This document shows, piece after piece, positions 1-9,615 of a DNA stretch of 60,477 nucleotides. The position numbers and the translations under genes were made by a program. A model generated the notes under the pieces. The model was not told the DNA's origin and searched no databases. It was given only the letters and a program-made list of their open reading frames with translations. The stretch is from DSFO01 sp041640715 (GTDB lineage: Archaea; Thermoproteota; Thermoprotei; Gearchaeales; Gearchaeaceae). How positions within the stretch are numbered: the stretch's first letter is position 1; the number at the start of each line of letters is the position of its first letter. The stretch covers positions 1 to 60,477 of the forward strand of contig JBEPZU010000008.1 in assembly GCA_041640715.1 (NCBI GenBank), given 5' to 3'.

Positions 1-205
1 CAGCTCTTATCTCGCTAACCAAGTTCAAAACTTCGTGTAATGTTATTATTCCTAAATCTGGAAGGGCCTTTGATCCAGATAGAGAAGACCCTGAGACATA
101 TAGTATTTCGAAGCCCATTTTCTCGGTAAGCAAAGCAGATATAGCATTATAGACGCCTATTGCTGGAGTTGCCTTTTTGTTTAGGTATTTCCTTAGCATA
201 ATCAT
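1..205 (-). CDS. PEP mutase / isocitrate lyase superfamily protein, N-terminal part (cut by window edge)
   Basis: Reading the minus strand from an ATG at 205 gives 68 open codons running off the window. The residues TPAIGVYNAISALL, GFEILYVSGSS and LPDLGIITLHEV match the opening of the 2-methylisocitrate lyase / carboxyphosphonoenolpyruvate phosphonomutase family, a TIM-barrel fold that cleaves or rearranges C-C or C-P bonds next to a carboxylate. An in-frame ATG at 199 is a second possible start. A TATA-like stretch at about 226-235 lies some 27 nt upstream of 205, fitting a leaderless transcript. The nearby MmgE/PrpD gene at 5172-6521 makes methylisocitrate lyase the favoured role, but the catalytic loop lies outside the window, so the substrate is inferred. 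Confidence 0.72.
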   Translation of the reverse strand, partial: MIMLRKYLNKKATPAIGVYNAISALLTEKMGFEILYVSGSSLSGSKALPDLGIITLHEVLNLVSEIRA

Positions 206-290
206 TAATCGCTGAAGGTAAAAAAAACGATTTATCGAATTCGGTCTAAGTTGAAACTTGTTCAAAAAAATTGTAAAAAATGTTTTGGAG

Positions 291-303
291 TTAAATTTTT
301 AAG
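291..303 (+). promoter_or_regulatory. TATA-box region of the surface-protein gene
   Basis: TTAAATTTTTAAG lies about 25-35 nt before the ATG at 327, with no ribosome-binding site between. That spacing puts transcription start at or next to the start codon. This is inferred from archaeal promoter geometry; no transcript data are available. Confidence 0.5.
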
Positions 304-326
304 TAGTCGGTTTTTTTTATTGATCA

Positions 327-3300
327 ATGTCGTTGCTAAAGAAACTGTTGGTAATAGTTGTAGTAGCAACGCTAATACTACCACTTACGAGCTATACTGC
401 TAGCGTAGAAGCACAAGCAACAGGGGATTTCGGTCTAGAAGTCAAATCAAAATATCCTGTGCCTCATGATACTACTACTTGGCTAAGTCAAAGTGCACCG
501 CTTTACACAGATGCTTGGACTGGAAATCCTGTTTATGATTCTGATACATTTAAAGTAACTGTCTCTTCCATAGGTGGGTTCAGCGGTGATGTTTCATTGA
601 GTGTAGATGCTCCCCCCGCATTGAGCGGTGTCACTTTCACATTCGATCCAGCTACTGTATCTGTTCCTGCAGGAGGTAGTGCTACTTCTACTTTAACTGT
701 AACAGTTACATCAACAACAGCACCTGGTACTTACACAGTTTATGTTAAAGCCAGCTCTGGTCAAATAACTAAGCAAGTTCCCATTACAATTGTTATCCAA
801 ACCGCTTCCGATGTGCTGATCAGGTTTAAGAATTATCCTTATATAGTATCGACAATAAAGGGTAGTACATTAGTAATTCCAGTATTGGCAATATCAAGAG
901 CTGGCTTCGAAGGGACTGTAATGGCTACCAGATTATTGGAAGGAGAGCCTATACCTCAACCTACAGGTTTCACTGTAGATTTCTTGACTCCTAATCCAGC
1001 AAACGGTGCTGCAGCAAATATTCTTCCACACTCCTTTGCTGAATTCAAGATTAGGATCAAGGTTGGTGATACAGCAAGCTTTGGAGACAACTTTCTGAAT
1101 ATATACTTCGTAATAGACAACAATATGGTCATAAATGGATTACGCACTTCTTTTGATAATTATCTTTATGAAAAAGTACAAGGTTTCAACGTTCCTATGT
1201 TTTGGTTATACGATTCGCCTTCTAAGGTCAACTATGTTACAGCCCCTGTCCACACACCTCCATCTTCTCTACTCATTTCAGGTCCTGCCACTCCAGTACG
1301 CACGACTTCTGCTTACACGAGCTTCACTTTGCCCTATACCCTTCCAAGTCTTACGCTTAGCTTCTGGTATAGAGATTCGGTAACTGGTACAGGAGATACC
1401 TTTAGCGTATATATCCGTGACTCTTCAAATAATTTACTATTCTATGAAAATTACCCAGAAGCTACAACTTTCACTCCAGTAAGTATATCTTTAGCGAATT
1501 TTGCAAATTATAAAGGCCAAAAGTTGAGCATAGAATTCCGAGTGACTTATAATCAAGATGCCACAGATCGAACCATAAACATAGATACTATAGTACTACC
1601 AGGCTTTGCTACTTTTCCTTCCGCTCTACTTCCATTCTCTATTACAACTTCAGTAGTTGGTTTGTCTGTGGTAGCAACACAGCCTGTTTATGCAATTCCA
1701 ATTCCTCTAATGCCTGGTGGAGATTTTGAAATATATCCAATAGGTCCTAGATCACCAGGCACTTTAACTGTAGTACCTGGGCCTGCTCCAAATCCATATT
1801 CGGCTCCTTCTATACCTGGAGTTTGGCAGGGTAAGGCTGTTACTAGAGCACCATGGACGCCTCCAACTTATCAATGGTCAGTAGCAGTAGTAACCACAGG
1901 TTCTCCTTCTCCTGGCTATGACTTAGTTTTTGAAGGAACAAGGGCTCTGAGAATAGGTGCTACGCCTAACTATCCTACTCCTGGCTCTAACCACATAAGG
2001 GGCTGGGAAGTTGCAAGATATGGACCAATAACTTTGCCAACAGGTACAGGTCCTTTGCAGGTAGTATTCAACATGTACGTCAATTCACAAGAAGGTAGTG
2101 CATCTGCAGCAGACTTTTGGGATCCCTTCTATTTGACTATTAGGTTTTCAGATGTCTATACTAATCCGTATAATCCTCCTTACTATTACATACCCTCTAT
2201 TGGTTCGGTATATTATGTGCAGATCTCATCTATTAATAGCTGGCAAGCATGGTCTGAGATAACCATCACTCTCCCAGATTGGCTTAAAGGTTTAACAGTT
2301 TGGGTAAGCTTTGAGCAAGGCCATAGGGATCCGTTATTTAGAACTTGGAGGATTATAGATAACGTAAGACTTGGAATTGGAGGCGTATTCCCTCTAAGCG
2401 ATTTCACCATGTTGGCTGGAGGAAGCGCTAAGATAGCTGGGTATATCGAACAAACTAGCAGCACGGGAGGCTACACAGGATCGGTTTCAATTTCTGCAAC
2501 AGTTAGCAATCTATCCACAACTCCTACTTTATACCCAGTTAATATAAACAACTTATTATCAAACGGAGATTTTGAGAAAGGAAACTTAATGGGATGGACA
2601 TCTGATGAAGACCTCGAAGATAACATTCCTAATGTTGAGATCGCATACATACTGAGCGATAGCAATGTATTGCAGGGTAGATACTCAGCCAGAATAAAAG
2701 AGACATGTACTACAGCCCTATGTGAGTTAATAGCAGCAGGCTATACAAGACTTGAAACTACAGATGCAGCATATATCCATCCAAATACAACCACAGCTTA
2801 CCTTACATTTAGATACAAATTCACAGGGAGTAGTTTTGACTGGCTAGATAGCTTCGTAGAAATAATTGATGCAGATTCAGGAAGAAGTCTTGCCACCTAT
2901 TCTATTTCATGGACATCTTCACCTACAACGATAAATATAGATCTAAGTAGCTATAGAGGTCTAAACATAAGAGTGAGTTTTGCGGTAGGTTTCATCCTAC
3001 CTCTGTTTAATCCTAATAGCGCTTTCTATCTAGATTCTGTAGGAATATACTCTTTGAGTACAGTACCTGCTAATCTGCTAAGCAATGGAGACTTCGAGCT
3101 AGGAACGCTAGCAGGTTGGTCATATTCCAGTACTTCAATAGCGGACTTCTTGACAGATTCGAATGTAATATCAGGGAGATATAGTGCAAAAATGACAGGT
3201 ATATCTTCTCTTACATCAGGCACTTTCAGAATAGGTCCTGCTGCAGATAATCCATACCTTACATTTAAATATCGAGTTACAGGAGGAAACTTAACTTTAG

Positions 3301-5192
3301 AGATATACAGGTCATCTCCAATACCTGGTTTAGTGCTAAGCAAGAAATATAGCCCAGGCTCAGGTCAAGTTAATATAGATCTTTCAAGCTTAAAACACTC
3401 CACTGCAATTTATTATATCCGCTTCTCTCTTGCCAATCCAGATGCAACAGCATATATAGATGACGTAGGCGTTTATGCTCCTGAGAAACCAGGCTCTATT
3501 ATATCCATAACATCCACAACACAAAGATATATTTGGGATACAATAGTTAAGGCTCCTTCGAATACGCCTTCAGGAGTATATAAATTAACGTTAACCTTCG
3601 AAGCACCGCTATACTCTCCTGCAGTCGAGTCTGGTCCCACAAAAATCGTTGTGAGTTTCTCATACAAAATTAGAATAATAGGTTATGTTGCAAGCGCTAG
3701 TCCTCCAAGCTACGAATTTAATGCGTTCACGAGCGATGAGTTAGAAGTTAAAATTAACTACAGTATAACCGCCATACCTCCGATGCAATTGAACTTAGAA
3801 TCTTATGATGTATGGGTATCGACTACTTCTCCTGATTCACCTCAGTTTAATCCATATAGCGGTTCATCAGCTGCAAGAGATTTCGGAATTTGGTTAAGCT
3901 ATCCTCAACAAGCTATGAGAGTAGGATATACAATCTTCCCTGGAATCTATAACGGAGACTTTGAGCTAGGAACACTAGCAGGTTGGACCTCTTCAGGTAA
4001 TGTAACGATAGTTAGCGCTCCCGATTCGCTTTCTCTAGATTACAGTGCTCTGATGAATTCAACACCTGATTTATCTGCAACTCTTACTTCAAGTAGCTTC
4101 ATGGTATTTACCAACCTGACCAATCCAGTGCTGACATTTAAGTATAAGACTACGAGCTTCCCTGCTGGAACTGTTTTGACACTCAACATAGTTTCAGGAA
4201 ATGAGGCTTTATTGACAAAGTCATTGTCTGAAAGCACTAGTGTTCAAACTGTTTCAATAGATTTGTCAGGCTTGAAGAGCGATTATAAAAGTTATCAACT
4301 AATCTTTAAATTTAGTGCTCCTCAAGGCAAGGTAGGTGTGTGGATAGACGATGTTTATCTAAACTATAATCTTGAAACGACCTTCAAAGTAGTAACTCAG
4401 CTAGCTAAGCCAGGTAAGTATGTATTCGTATGGTTTACAACGAACAACCTAACAGGTCCTTATGCAATTCCTTCTATTGTTGTAGAAGTTAATCCGCCTC
4501 CAAATCAATGGTTATACAGGACCTTCAAAGGACTTCCTGTGAACATGTTCAATGTGACTGTAGGAGATGCTGTTTTGACGACTGATACATTTAGCTTAGC
4601 GACAAGCGCTGGAGGATCTCCTACATTCAATATAAATGTTAAGAGCATAGGACTTCCATATAAGGTGACCTTCTCTGGTTCTGCTTATTACTTCCTTTTA
4701 GGTAACAAATTGAGCGCTACCGGTATAAGCATAAGCTTTAGCCCAAGTAGCGTTAACCTTGCAAGTGGTTCATCTGCAGTAGTTCAAGTGAAGGTAGAAA
4801 CTTCTACAATTCCTGCGGGAACATATTATATCGACATAGTAGCTAAGTTCGAAATAGGAGGCAAGGTAACTGAAAGGGTGATATCTGGAATAAAGCTCTT
4901 CGTAACACCAGCTAGCGCAGGAGGCATAGTAATAGATAAGCCTATAGCGGTGTTCCCAGAGAACGAGATATTATCCAAGAAAATACCTCTCTATCAATAT
5001 GAAGGCAAAGCTAAGGAAGATGCAAATGAACCTAAGTTAATAATAGATACGATAGATTTGAGCAGAGACTTAGTATCTAACAAAGAACTATATGTTCTAG
5101 GCAAGGGAATTGAATTGAATCTAGCGATGCCTATACTGACTATAATAGTAGCAATAGGAGTAGCAATATACTTAAGCAGAAGATTTATTTAA
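327..5192 (+). CDS. Giant secreted, membrane-anchored surface protein (S-layer or adhesin type)
   Basis: This 1621-residue protein starts with a signal peptide (KKLLVIVVVATLILPLTSYT, cleavage near AEAQ-like residues 28-31) and ends with a hydrophobic anchor and basic tail (about 1597-1621), so nearly all of it lies outside the cell. Residues about 60-155 and 1440-1520 are Ig-like NEW3-type modules with the SFSPSSV...GSSA...V pattern. Between them lie jelly-roll-like modules that open with NGDFELGTLAGW near residues 739, 915 and 1208, and a weaker GGDFEIYP near 465. The protein is rich in Ser, Thr, Tyr and Pro and almost lacks Cys. Module openings at about 3080-3119 and 3951-3984 are nearly identical in DNA, pointing to recent internal duplication. 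The S-layer role is inferred from architecture, not from a recognised SlaA match. Confidence 0.75.
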   Translation: MSLLKKLLVIVVVATLILPLTSYTASVEAQATGDFGLEVKSKYPVPHDTTTWLSQSAPLYTDAWTGNPVYDSDTFKVTVSSIGGFSGDVSLSVDAPPALSGVTFTFDPATVSVPAGGSATSTLTVTVTSTTAPGTYTVYVKASSGQITKQVPITIVIQTASDVLIRFKNYPYIVSTIKGSTLVIPVLAISRAGFEGTVMATRLLEGEPIPQPTGFTVDFLTPNPANGAAANILPHSFAEFKIRIKVGDTASFGDNFLNIYFVIDNNMVINGLRTSFDNYLYEKVQGFNVPMFWLYDSPSKVNYVTAPVHTPPSSLLISGPATPVRTTSAYTSFTLPYTLPSLTLSFWYRDSVTGTGDTFSVYIRDSSNNLLFYENYPEATTFTPVSISLANFANYKGQKLSIEFRVTYNQDATDRTINIDTIVLPGFATFPSALLPFSITTSVVGLSVVATQPVYAIPIPLMPGGDFEIYPIGPRSPGTLTVVPGPAPNPYSAPSIPGVWQGKAVTRAPWTPPTYQWSVAVVTTGSPSPGYDLVFEGTRALRIGATPNYPTPGSNHIRGWEVARYGPITLPTGTGPLQVVFNMYVNSQEGSASAADFWDPFYLTIRFSDVYTNPYNPPYYYIPSIGSVYYVQISSINSWQAWSEITITLPDWLKGLTVWVSFEQGHRDPLFRTWRIIDNVRLGIGGVFPLSDFTMLAGGSAKIAGYIEQTSSTGGYTGSVSISATVSNLSTTPTLYPVNINNLLSNGDFEKGNLMGWTSDEDLEDNIPNVEIAYILSDSNVLQGRYSARIKETCTTALCELIAAGYTRLETTDAAYIHPNTTTAYLTFRYKFTGSSFDWLDSFVEIIDADSGRSLATYSISWTSSPTTINIDLSSYRGLNIRVSFAVGFILPLFNPNSAFYLDSVGIYSLSTVPANLLSNGDFELGTLAGWSYSSTSIADFLTDSNVISGRYSAKMTGISSLTSGTFRIGPAADNPYLTFKYRVTGGNLTLEIYRSSPIPGLVLSKKYSPGSGQVNIDLSSLKHSTAIYYIRFSLANPDATAYIDDVGVYAPEKPGSIISITSTTQRYIWDTIVKAPSNTPSGVYKLTLTFEAPLYSPAVESGPTKIVVSFSYKIRIIGYVASASPPSYEFNAFTSDELEVKINYSITAIPPMQLNLESYDVWVSTTSPDSPQFNPYSGSSAARDFGIWLSYPQQAMRVGYTIFPGIYNGDFELGTLAGWTSSGNVTIVSAPDSLSLDYSALMNSTPDLSATLTSSSFMVFTNLTNPVLTFKYKTTSFPAGTVLTLNIVSGNEALLTKSLSESTSVQTVSIDLSGLKSDYKSYQLIFKFSAPQGKVGVWIDDVYLNYNLETTFKVVTQLAKPGKYVFVWFTTNNLTGPYAIPSIVVEVNPPPNQWLYRTFKGLPVNMFNVTVGDAVLTTDTFSLATSAGGSPTFNINVKSIGLPYKVTFSGSAYYFLLGNKLSATGISISFSPSSVNLASGSSAVVQVKVETSTIPAGTYYIDIVAKFEIGGKVTERVISGIKLFVTPASAGGIVIDKPIAVFPENEILSKKIPLYQYEGKAKEDANEPKLIIDTIDLSRDLVSNKELYVLGKGIELNLAMPILTIIVAIGVAIYLSRRFI

Positions 5193-6521
5193 AACTAATT
5201 TTTTTATTATTTCTTTTATTTTTTTATTTTCTAAGTTTTTAAGATCATTGAGCAAATCTTTATAAGCATATCCCATCTCATTCCTTAGCAACTTCTCGAA
5301 TTTCATATCCAATTCTTCATCGCTAAGGGGATTTTTACTATGACCCTTTGGGTATATGATTGTTTCTTCTTCAACCCTAGAATTGGTAAGCTTTATCCTT
5401 ATCCTCGAAGGAACAGCTTCAGGATATAGCCTGTCGAGCTCCTCATCGACGTATATTTTCATTTTCTTCATCAACGACTTTACTTTAGGGTCGTTCAAAT
5501 CATAATAAGAATCCACGTCGATTTTGCCTTTGGCTAATATATAAGCTACTATGAAAGGAAGGCTATGATCTGCAGTTTCTTTAGTCTTAGGATCCCATTT
5601 CTCAGGATCCTTGACTATAATGTAATGAGAAATTTTGAAGGTGCCGATTTCAATAGTATCTATCTCTTCAACGTTTATCCTTTCCCTTATTTTGAAAGCC
5701 GCCTCTGCTGCTCCCATCGAATGATATTCAACAGGATAGTTTTTGATGCTCGTTTGAATTATTTTGGACGGATTTTTCAGCTCTAGATCGAATTCTCCTG
5801 AAACTTGTTTGAAAAATCCTCTTTCGCCTTCAAATACTGGTGAAGGTCCTGTAATGCCCTTTTCCGCTAAGAATGTATAGAATACAGCGTTTCTAACAGC
5901 ATTAGGCGAGCTCAATCCTTTCCACATGCTCAATTCTCCAATCCTCGTTTGCCTTAGCGTTATTGAGTTGGAGGCTGTTAAGTTTATTGCCTGCTCGATT
6001 TTCTTCAAATCTAAATCCAATAACTTTGCTACTGCCGCAGCAGTCCCTATGGCTATATAGGATATGTGATCCCATCCTCTTTCTCTTATGCTAGCAGCAT
6101 CTGCAAGTTCACATATTATCTCATAGGCTAAAGCAGTAGCCAATATTAGTTCTTTTCCATCCTTATCTAGAGTTTCGCATACAGCCATCAATGCAGGTAT
6201 ACAATCGCTAGGATGCAAAGCTTCCTTTGACAAGTATGTATCGTTGTAATCGAAATATCTCACCATTGCTGAGTTTATGAATGAAGCGTAATCAACGCTT
6301 GTTTCATCTCCGTAGACCCATACTGTAGAAGATCTTCTAGAACTCGTTTCCTTTATCAATTCCCTTATCATCCTTATAGGGCTCTCTTTATAGGCAGGTA
6401 ACGCTACTGCTATAGAATCTATTATTCTTCTTTTTACTTCTCTTTTTACTTCTTCAGTTAAGTCTTCGTATCTTAAATTATGAACATACTCTGCTATTCT
6501 CTCTGCTAAATTCTTGTTCAT
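5172..6521 (-). CDS. MmgE/PrpD family protein (2-methylcitrate dehydratase-like)
   Basis: The 449-residue product has the family's usual length and all-helical N-terminal region (LRYEDLTEEVKREVKRRIID, then SIAVALPAYKESP), a central stretch HPSDCIPALMAV, and a C-terminal domain with YPVEYHSMGAAEAAFKIRE. Family members dehydrate 2-methylcitrate in propionate breakdown or act on itaconate or iminodisuccinate, so the substrate is not certain. Its last 21 nt overlap the 3' end of the convergent surface-protein gene. The PEP-mutase-type gene at the left edge supplies the next step of a methylcitrate pathway, but a citrate synthase is not seen here. The start at 6521 leaves 97 nt to the divergent gene at 6619, enough for two promoters. 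Confidence 0.85.
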   Translation of the reverse strand: MNKNLAERIAEYVHNLRYEDLTEEVKREVKRRIIDSIAVALPAYKESPIRMIRELIKETSSRRSSTVWVYGDETSVDYASFINSAMVRYFDYNDTYLSKEALHPSDCIPALMAVCETLDKDGKELILATALAYEIICELADAASIRERGWDHISYIAIGTAAAVAKLLDLDLKKIEQAINLTASNSITLRQTRIGELSMWKGLSSPNAVRNAVFYTFLAEKGITGPSPVFEGERGFFKQVSGEFDLELKNPSKIIQTSIKNYPVEYHSMGAAEAAFKIRERINVEEIDTIEIGTFKISHYIIVKDPEKWDPKTKETADHSLPFIVAYILAKGKIDVDSYYDLNDPKVKSLMKKMKIYVDEELDRLYPEAVPSRIRIKLTNSRVEEETIIYPKGHSKNPLSDEELDMKFEKLLRNEMGYAYKDLLNDLKNLENKKIKEIIKKLVLNKSSA

Positions 6522-6618
6522 AACTATTTTTCTAAACTAGGATTATATAGTTTAATTCATCGATCTTTCTCTGATTTAAGGAAAACACCTTAAAAGGGTG
6601 TAAAACAATAAAATCTGG

Positions 6619-7161
6619 ATGGAATCCGCTTTATTAAGTAAAGATATCTCTAAAAAAGAAAGGAAGAAGGCGATCGTGCTTTTAGCCAAAGCCAGAATAC
6701 CTAAGAATTTCCCTAAGGACAAGGCTTTGGAATACCTCAGACTTAAGTATCAGAGTGAAATAGGAGCGGAATTTGACTCGAATAGGCTAAAGGAGTTAGA
6801 AGAAGAAATGGCCAATTGGTTTAAGGATCCTAGCAAAAATCCTTTCCATTCCAATCTCATAAATTTAGCTGAAGAATTGTATTTTGCCTTAGGTTTCACG
6901 ACGGATTTCGCCTATGAAGAAATAGGAGAACCTAGGCTGATCGATGTTTTAAACAGGCTTTTAGAGAAGAAATTCTCTACCATAATAATTGTTCCTCTGG
7001 ATTATCTCGATGAACCCAGCGAATATACTTTGAAAATCATAGAGGATTTTAAGCAAAAGCATGGAGTGGAAATACATCTAGCCTGGCCTTACAAAATAGG
7101 ACTTCAGGCTGATTTCATAGCAACCCATGCTTTATCCTTTATGAAGGGGCTTTATCAGTAA
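6619..7161 (+). CDS. Conserved hypothetical protein, possible chelatase-like fold
   Basis: I do not recognise this 180-residue soluble protein. The first 60 residues are Lys/Arg rich and helical. The C-terminal half has an alternating strand/helix pattern, FSTIIIVPLDYLDEPSEY...EIHLAWPY, that recalls the CbiX/ferrochelatase core, where a strand ends in VPLF and a partner strand in a hydrophobic-Pro pair. That resemblance is faint and the usual metal-binding His pair is not obvious. The start fits a leaderless promoter: CCTTAAAAGG at about 6588-6597 is some 25 nt upstream. It precedes the CdvB paralogue by 84 nt with its own TATA box, so the two need not be co-transcribed. Confidence 0.6.
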   Translation: MESALLSKDISKKERKKAIVLLAKARIPKNFPKDKALEYLRLKYQSEIGAEFDSNRLKELEEEMANWFKDPSKNPFHSNLINLAEELYFALGFTTDFAYEEIGEPRLIDVLNRLLEKKFSTIIIVPLDYLDEPSEYTLKIIEDFKQKHGVEIHLAWPYKIGLQADFIATHALSFMKGLYQ

Positions 7162-7245
7162 AAATCCCATGGAGAAATAATTTTAATTTTCGATTTCTTC
7201 ATCAGTAATTCTTTCTTAAATACTTTTAACTCTAATCTAGTTAGA

Positions 7246-7890
7246 ATGGCTACAAGGTTCGAAAAAGAATGGGATAAACCTGTTAAAGAACCCCTAAGTG
7301 AGAGAATTAGGGATGCTGTACAACCTAGTTATCCATTGAAGCAAAGGCTATTCCAAGTTATACATAGATTAAGATTGCAAAGTAGCAAATTAGATATACT
7401 GGCTGAGAAATTAAAAGAAAAAGACAGGAGGTTATTCGAAAAGGTCGTAGATAGCTATGTAAAACACGACATGAGCAAAGCCAAGATTTATGCCAATGAA
7501 ACAGCTAATACGAGGAAGACATTGAAGCTAGTAGAGAGTTCTAAGTCAGCTTTAGAATCCGTAGTATTGAGATTGGAAACTGTGCAATCTATAGGCGATG
7601 CAGCAGTAGCTATAGGAAGTGCTATAAGCGTAATACAATCTATAAGAGGAAAACTGAGCGGTATATTACCAGAATTAGACGGAGAATTGGTAGCTATAAA
7701 CGAGAATCTATCAGGTTTGCTGTATGAAACCTCTGGCCCTGAAGGAATGATAGGGAGTTTTGAAGTGACCAATGAAGAATCTGAAGCAGTGTTGAAAGAG
7801 GCCATAAGCGTAGCTGAATCTAGAGCTAAGGAGAAATTTTCAGAGATTCCTCTCGGAACAGGCCTCAATCTAGAACAAAAGCAAAGTTAA
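7246..7890 (+). CDS. CdvB-type ESCRT-III protein (short paralogue)
   Basis: The 214-residue protein has the Snf7/ESCRT-III pattern: a basic N-terminal stretch (LKQRLFQVIHRLRLQSSKLD), a long helix with a paired charge pattern (KEKDRRLFEKVVDSYVKHD), a second helix region ending SIGDAAVAIGSAISVIQSIR, and an acidic C-terminal tail. In Crenarchaeota such proteins polymerise at the membrane for cell division and vesicle release. The length and lack of an extended C-terminal tail with the broken winged helix that binds CdvA resemble CdvB1/B2/B3 rather than the full CdvB. It stands alone, without cdvA or the Vps4-like cdvC. CTTAAATAC about 25 nt upstream is the likely TATA box. Confidence 0.85.
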   Translation: MATRFEKEWDKPVKEPLSERIRDAVQPSYPLKQRLFQVIHRLRLQSSKLDILAEKLKEKDRRLFEKVVDSYVKHDMSKAKIYANETANTRKTLKLVESSKSALESVVLRLETVQSIGDAAVAIGSAISVIQSIRGKLSGILPELDGELVAINENLSGLLYETSGPEGMIGSFEVTNEESEAVLKEAISVAESRAKEKFSEIPLGTGLNLEQKQS

Positions 7891-7932
7891 ATTTATTAAA
7901 CGCTTTTATTTTTTTATTCTCTATTCTAACAT

Positions 7933-9210
7933 GTGAAGTATTTAATATTATTTCTCTTCATTTTATTTTTATTTAACTTAGCGGACGCTCAAAACAATGA
8001 ATCTTATGTAATATCAATAGACCAAAATATAGATGCAGGCGCTAGCAATTTCTTATCTAGATCTATAGACGAGGCAATAGCCAAGAATTACAAAAACTTT
8101 GTCATCGTTCTAAATACTTTTGGAGGCGATTCTTTGAACATGGAGAAAATGATAAAGAAAATTCAAGAGGCAGAGGGTAAGGGATTGATCGTAATAACAC
8201 TAGTAGCTCCAAGAGGAGCTCATGCAACAAGTGCAGGCTCCTTCATAGCTCTCGCTTCGACTAAAATATACATGGTAAGAGGGACTTCGATAGGTTCAGC
8301 TACGCCTGTTCTCGGAACTTTAGACGAAGATGTAAAAAGGAAAGTCACTGAAGCATTTGCAGCTTACGCGAGGGCATTGGCAGAAAGCAAAGGTAGGAAT
8401 GCTACAGCCGCTGCTGAAATGGTTTTATTGGGGAAATCTTATACAGCTGAAGAGGCTTATGCTTTGAATTTAATCGATGGTGTCTTGAATTCTAGTACTG
8501 TAGAAGGCGCTCTCAAGGAATTGGGTATAAGTTATGAAAGGATAGTTAATCCTGATTTTTCTTCTCAATTTCTATCTGTTTTATCAGATCCTTCTGTAGC
8601 AGCAATACTTTCTTTCATAACAGTATTTGCATTACTTTATGGCATAATAACCCAATCTGAGATTTTAATAGCAACGGGAATTGTTAGCCTAATCCTAACA
8701 TTGGTGAGCTATTCTATTGTATCTCCCTTCATAGGAGCCGTATTGCTATTTCTAATAGGTGCAATTTTGATTTTGGTTGAATTAAAAATAGGTGAAGGAT
8801 TAGGAGTTATACCTGCGGCGATATTCATGGCAATAGGTTTTATTCTATTCTATGTCCCTATAACTCCTCCTGAAATAAAGCCAGGTGAGTTACCTAAAAT
8901 CAGTTTCACTGGCATAGGAATTTCCCAATATGCTGTAGCGGCCGCTATACTAATTCTCGGTTCCATATTAGGTTTGTATTTGCATAAGATTGCTCAGACT
9001 GTAAAGAAAAAAACTGCTATAATGGATATCAAAAAACTAATCAATGAAGTAGGTTATGCTTTAACTGATATTGCACCTGGAAAACCTGGAGTTGTGAGCA
9101 TACAATTCGAAGAGTGGACTGCCAAAAGCAATGAGGAAATACCTAAGGATTCTAAGGTCTTAGTGCTAGGAATCGAAGGTAACATGCTCATAGTAAAGAA
9201 AGTTGAATGA
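7933..9210 (+). CDS. NfeD-family membrane serine protease (ClpP-class)
   Basis: The 425-residue protein starts at GTG; the ATG two bases earlier is out of frame. A signal/anchor segment (residues 1-19) is followed by a ClpP-like domain with the nucleophile in PRGAHATSAGSF (Ser about 100) and a likely dyad Lys in the RKVTEAF stretch (about 137). Several membrane segments follow between about 215 and 350, then a C-terminal OB-fold NfeD domain (GYALTDIAPGKPGVV to the end). Homologues such as PH1510 of Pyrococcus cleave the hydrophobic C-terminal part of stomatin, and a stomatin gene lies two genes downstream. The stop overlaps the next start by 4 nt, so the three form one operon. Confidence 0.9.
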   Translation: MKYLILFLFILFLFNLADAQNNESYVISIDQNIDAGASNFLSRSIDEAIAKNYKNFVIVLNTFGGDSLNMEKMIKKIQEAEGKGLIVITLVAPRGAHATSAGSFIALASTKIYMVRGTSIGSATPVLGTLDEDVKRKVTEAFAAYARALAESKGRNATAAAEMVLLGKSYTAEEAYALNLIDGVLNSSTVEGALKELGISYERIVNPDFSSQFLSVLSDPSVAAILSFITVFALLYGIITQSEILIATGIVSLILTLVSYSIVSPFIGAVLLFLIGAILILVELKIGEGLGVIPAAIFMAIGFILFYVPITPPEIKPGELPKISFTGIGISQYAVAAAILILGSILGLYLHKIAQTVKKKTAIMDIKKLINEVGYALTDIAPGKPGVVSIQFEEWTAKSNEEIPKDSKVLVLGIEGNMLIVKKVE

Positions 9211-9602
9211 GTTTTAGTATAAAAGTAGGGCTTACAGCTGCTATTATAATGATCGGAATAGCTTTGTTAGGTGCTTTTGTAATATATTTATCTTTCGTAA
9301 TAAACGATTTTTTGCTTTTTCTCCTAGGTTATTCCTTAATATTATTAGCAATAGCTACGGTTTTTGCGCTAGCTTTTGTGGAGGTTACTTTAACAAAAAA
9401 GAAGTATTTCGATCTTTCAGTTCTCAAAGGTAAAAAAGCAGAAGCTAGAACGGATATAAGCAAAGGTTCAAAAGGAATAGTTTACATCGAAGGAGAAGAA
9501 TGGACTGCCATAGCGTTAGATGAAATAAAAGAAGGAGAATACGTAATCGTTGAAGATATGAAAGGGGGTATATTGTATGTAAAAAAAATTAATATTAATT
9601 GA
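9207..9602 (+). CDS. Short NfeD-like membrane protein
   Basis: The 131-residue product has two closely spaced membrane segments (about 7-30 and 35-60) and a C-terminal OB-fold domain whose pattern GKKAEARTDISKGSKGIVY and GEEWTAIALDEI matches the end of the preceding protease (GEEWTA versus FEEWTA). It is a protease-less NfeD (NfeD1a/NfeD2 type), thought to sit beside stomatin-like proteins. Its ATG overlaps the stop of the protease gene in an ATGA arrangement, which implies translational coupling. It is followed 13 nt later by the stomatin gene. Confidence 0.85.
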   Translation: MSFSIKVGLTAAIIMIGIALLGAFVIYLSFVINDFLLFLLGYSLILLAIATVFALAFVEVTLTKKKYFDLSVLKGKKAEARTDISKGSKGIVYIEGEEWTAIALDEIKEGEYVIVEDMKGGILYVKKININ

Positions 9603-9615
9603 TATAATATAAATT

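Noticed and set aside
7488..7868. 126-codon antisense open frame inside the CdvB-like gene
   Set aside because: A shadow of the real gene in another frame; no promoter or domain.
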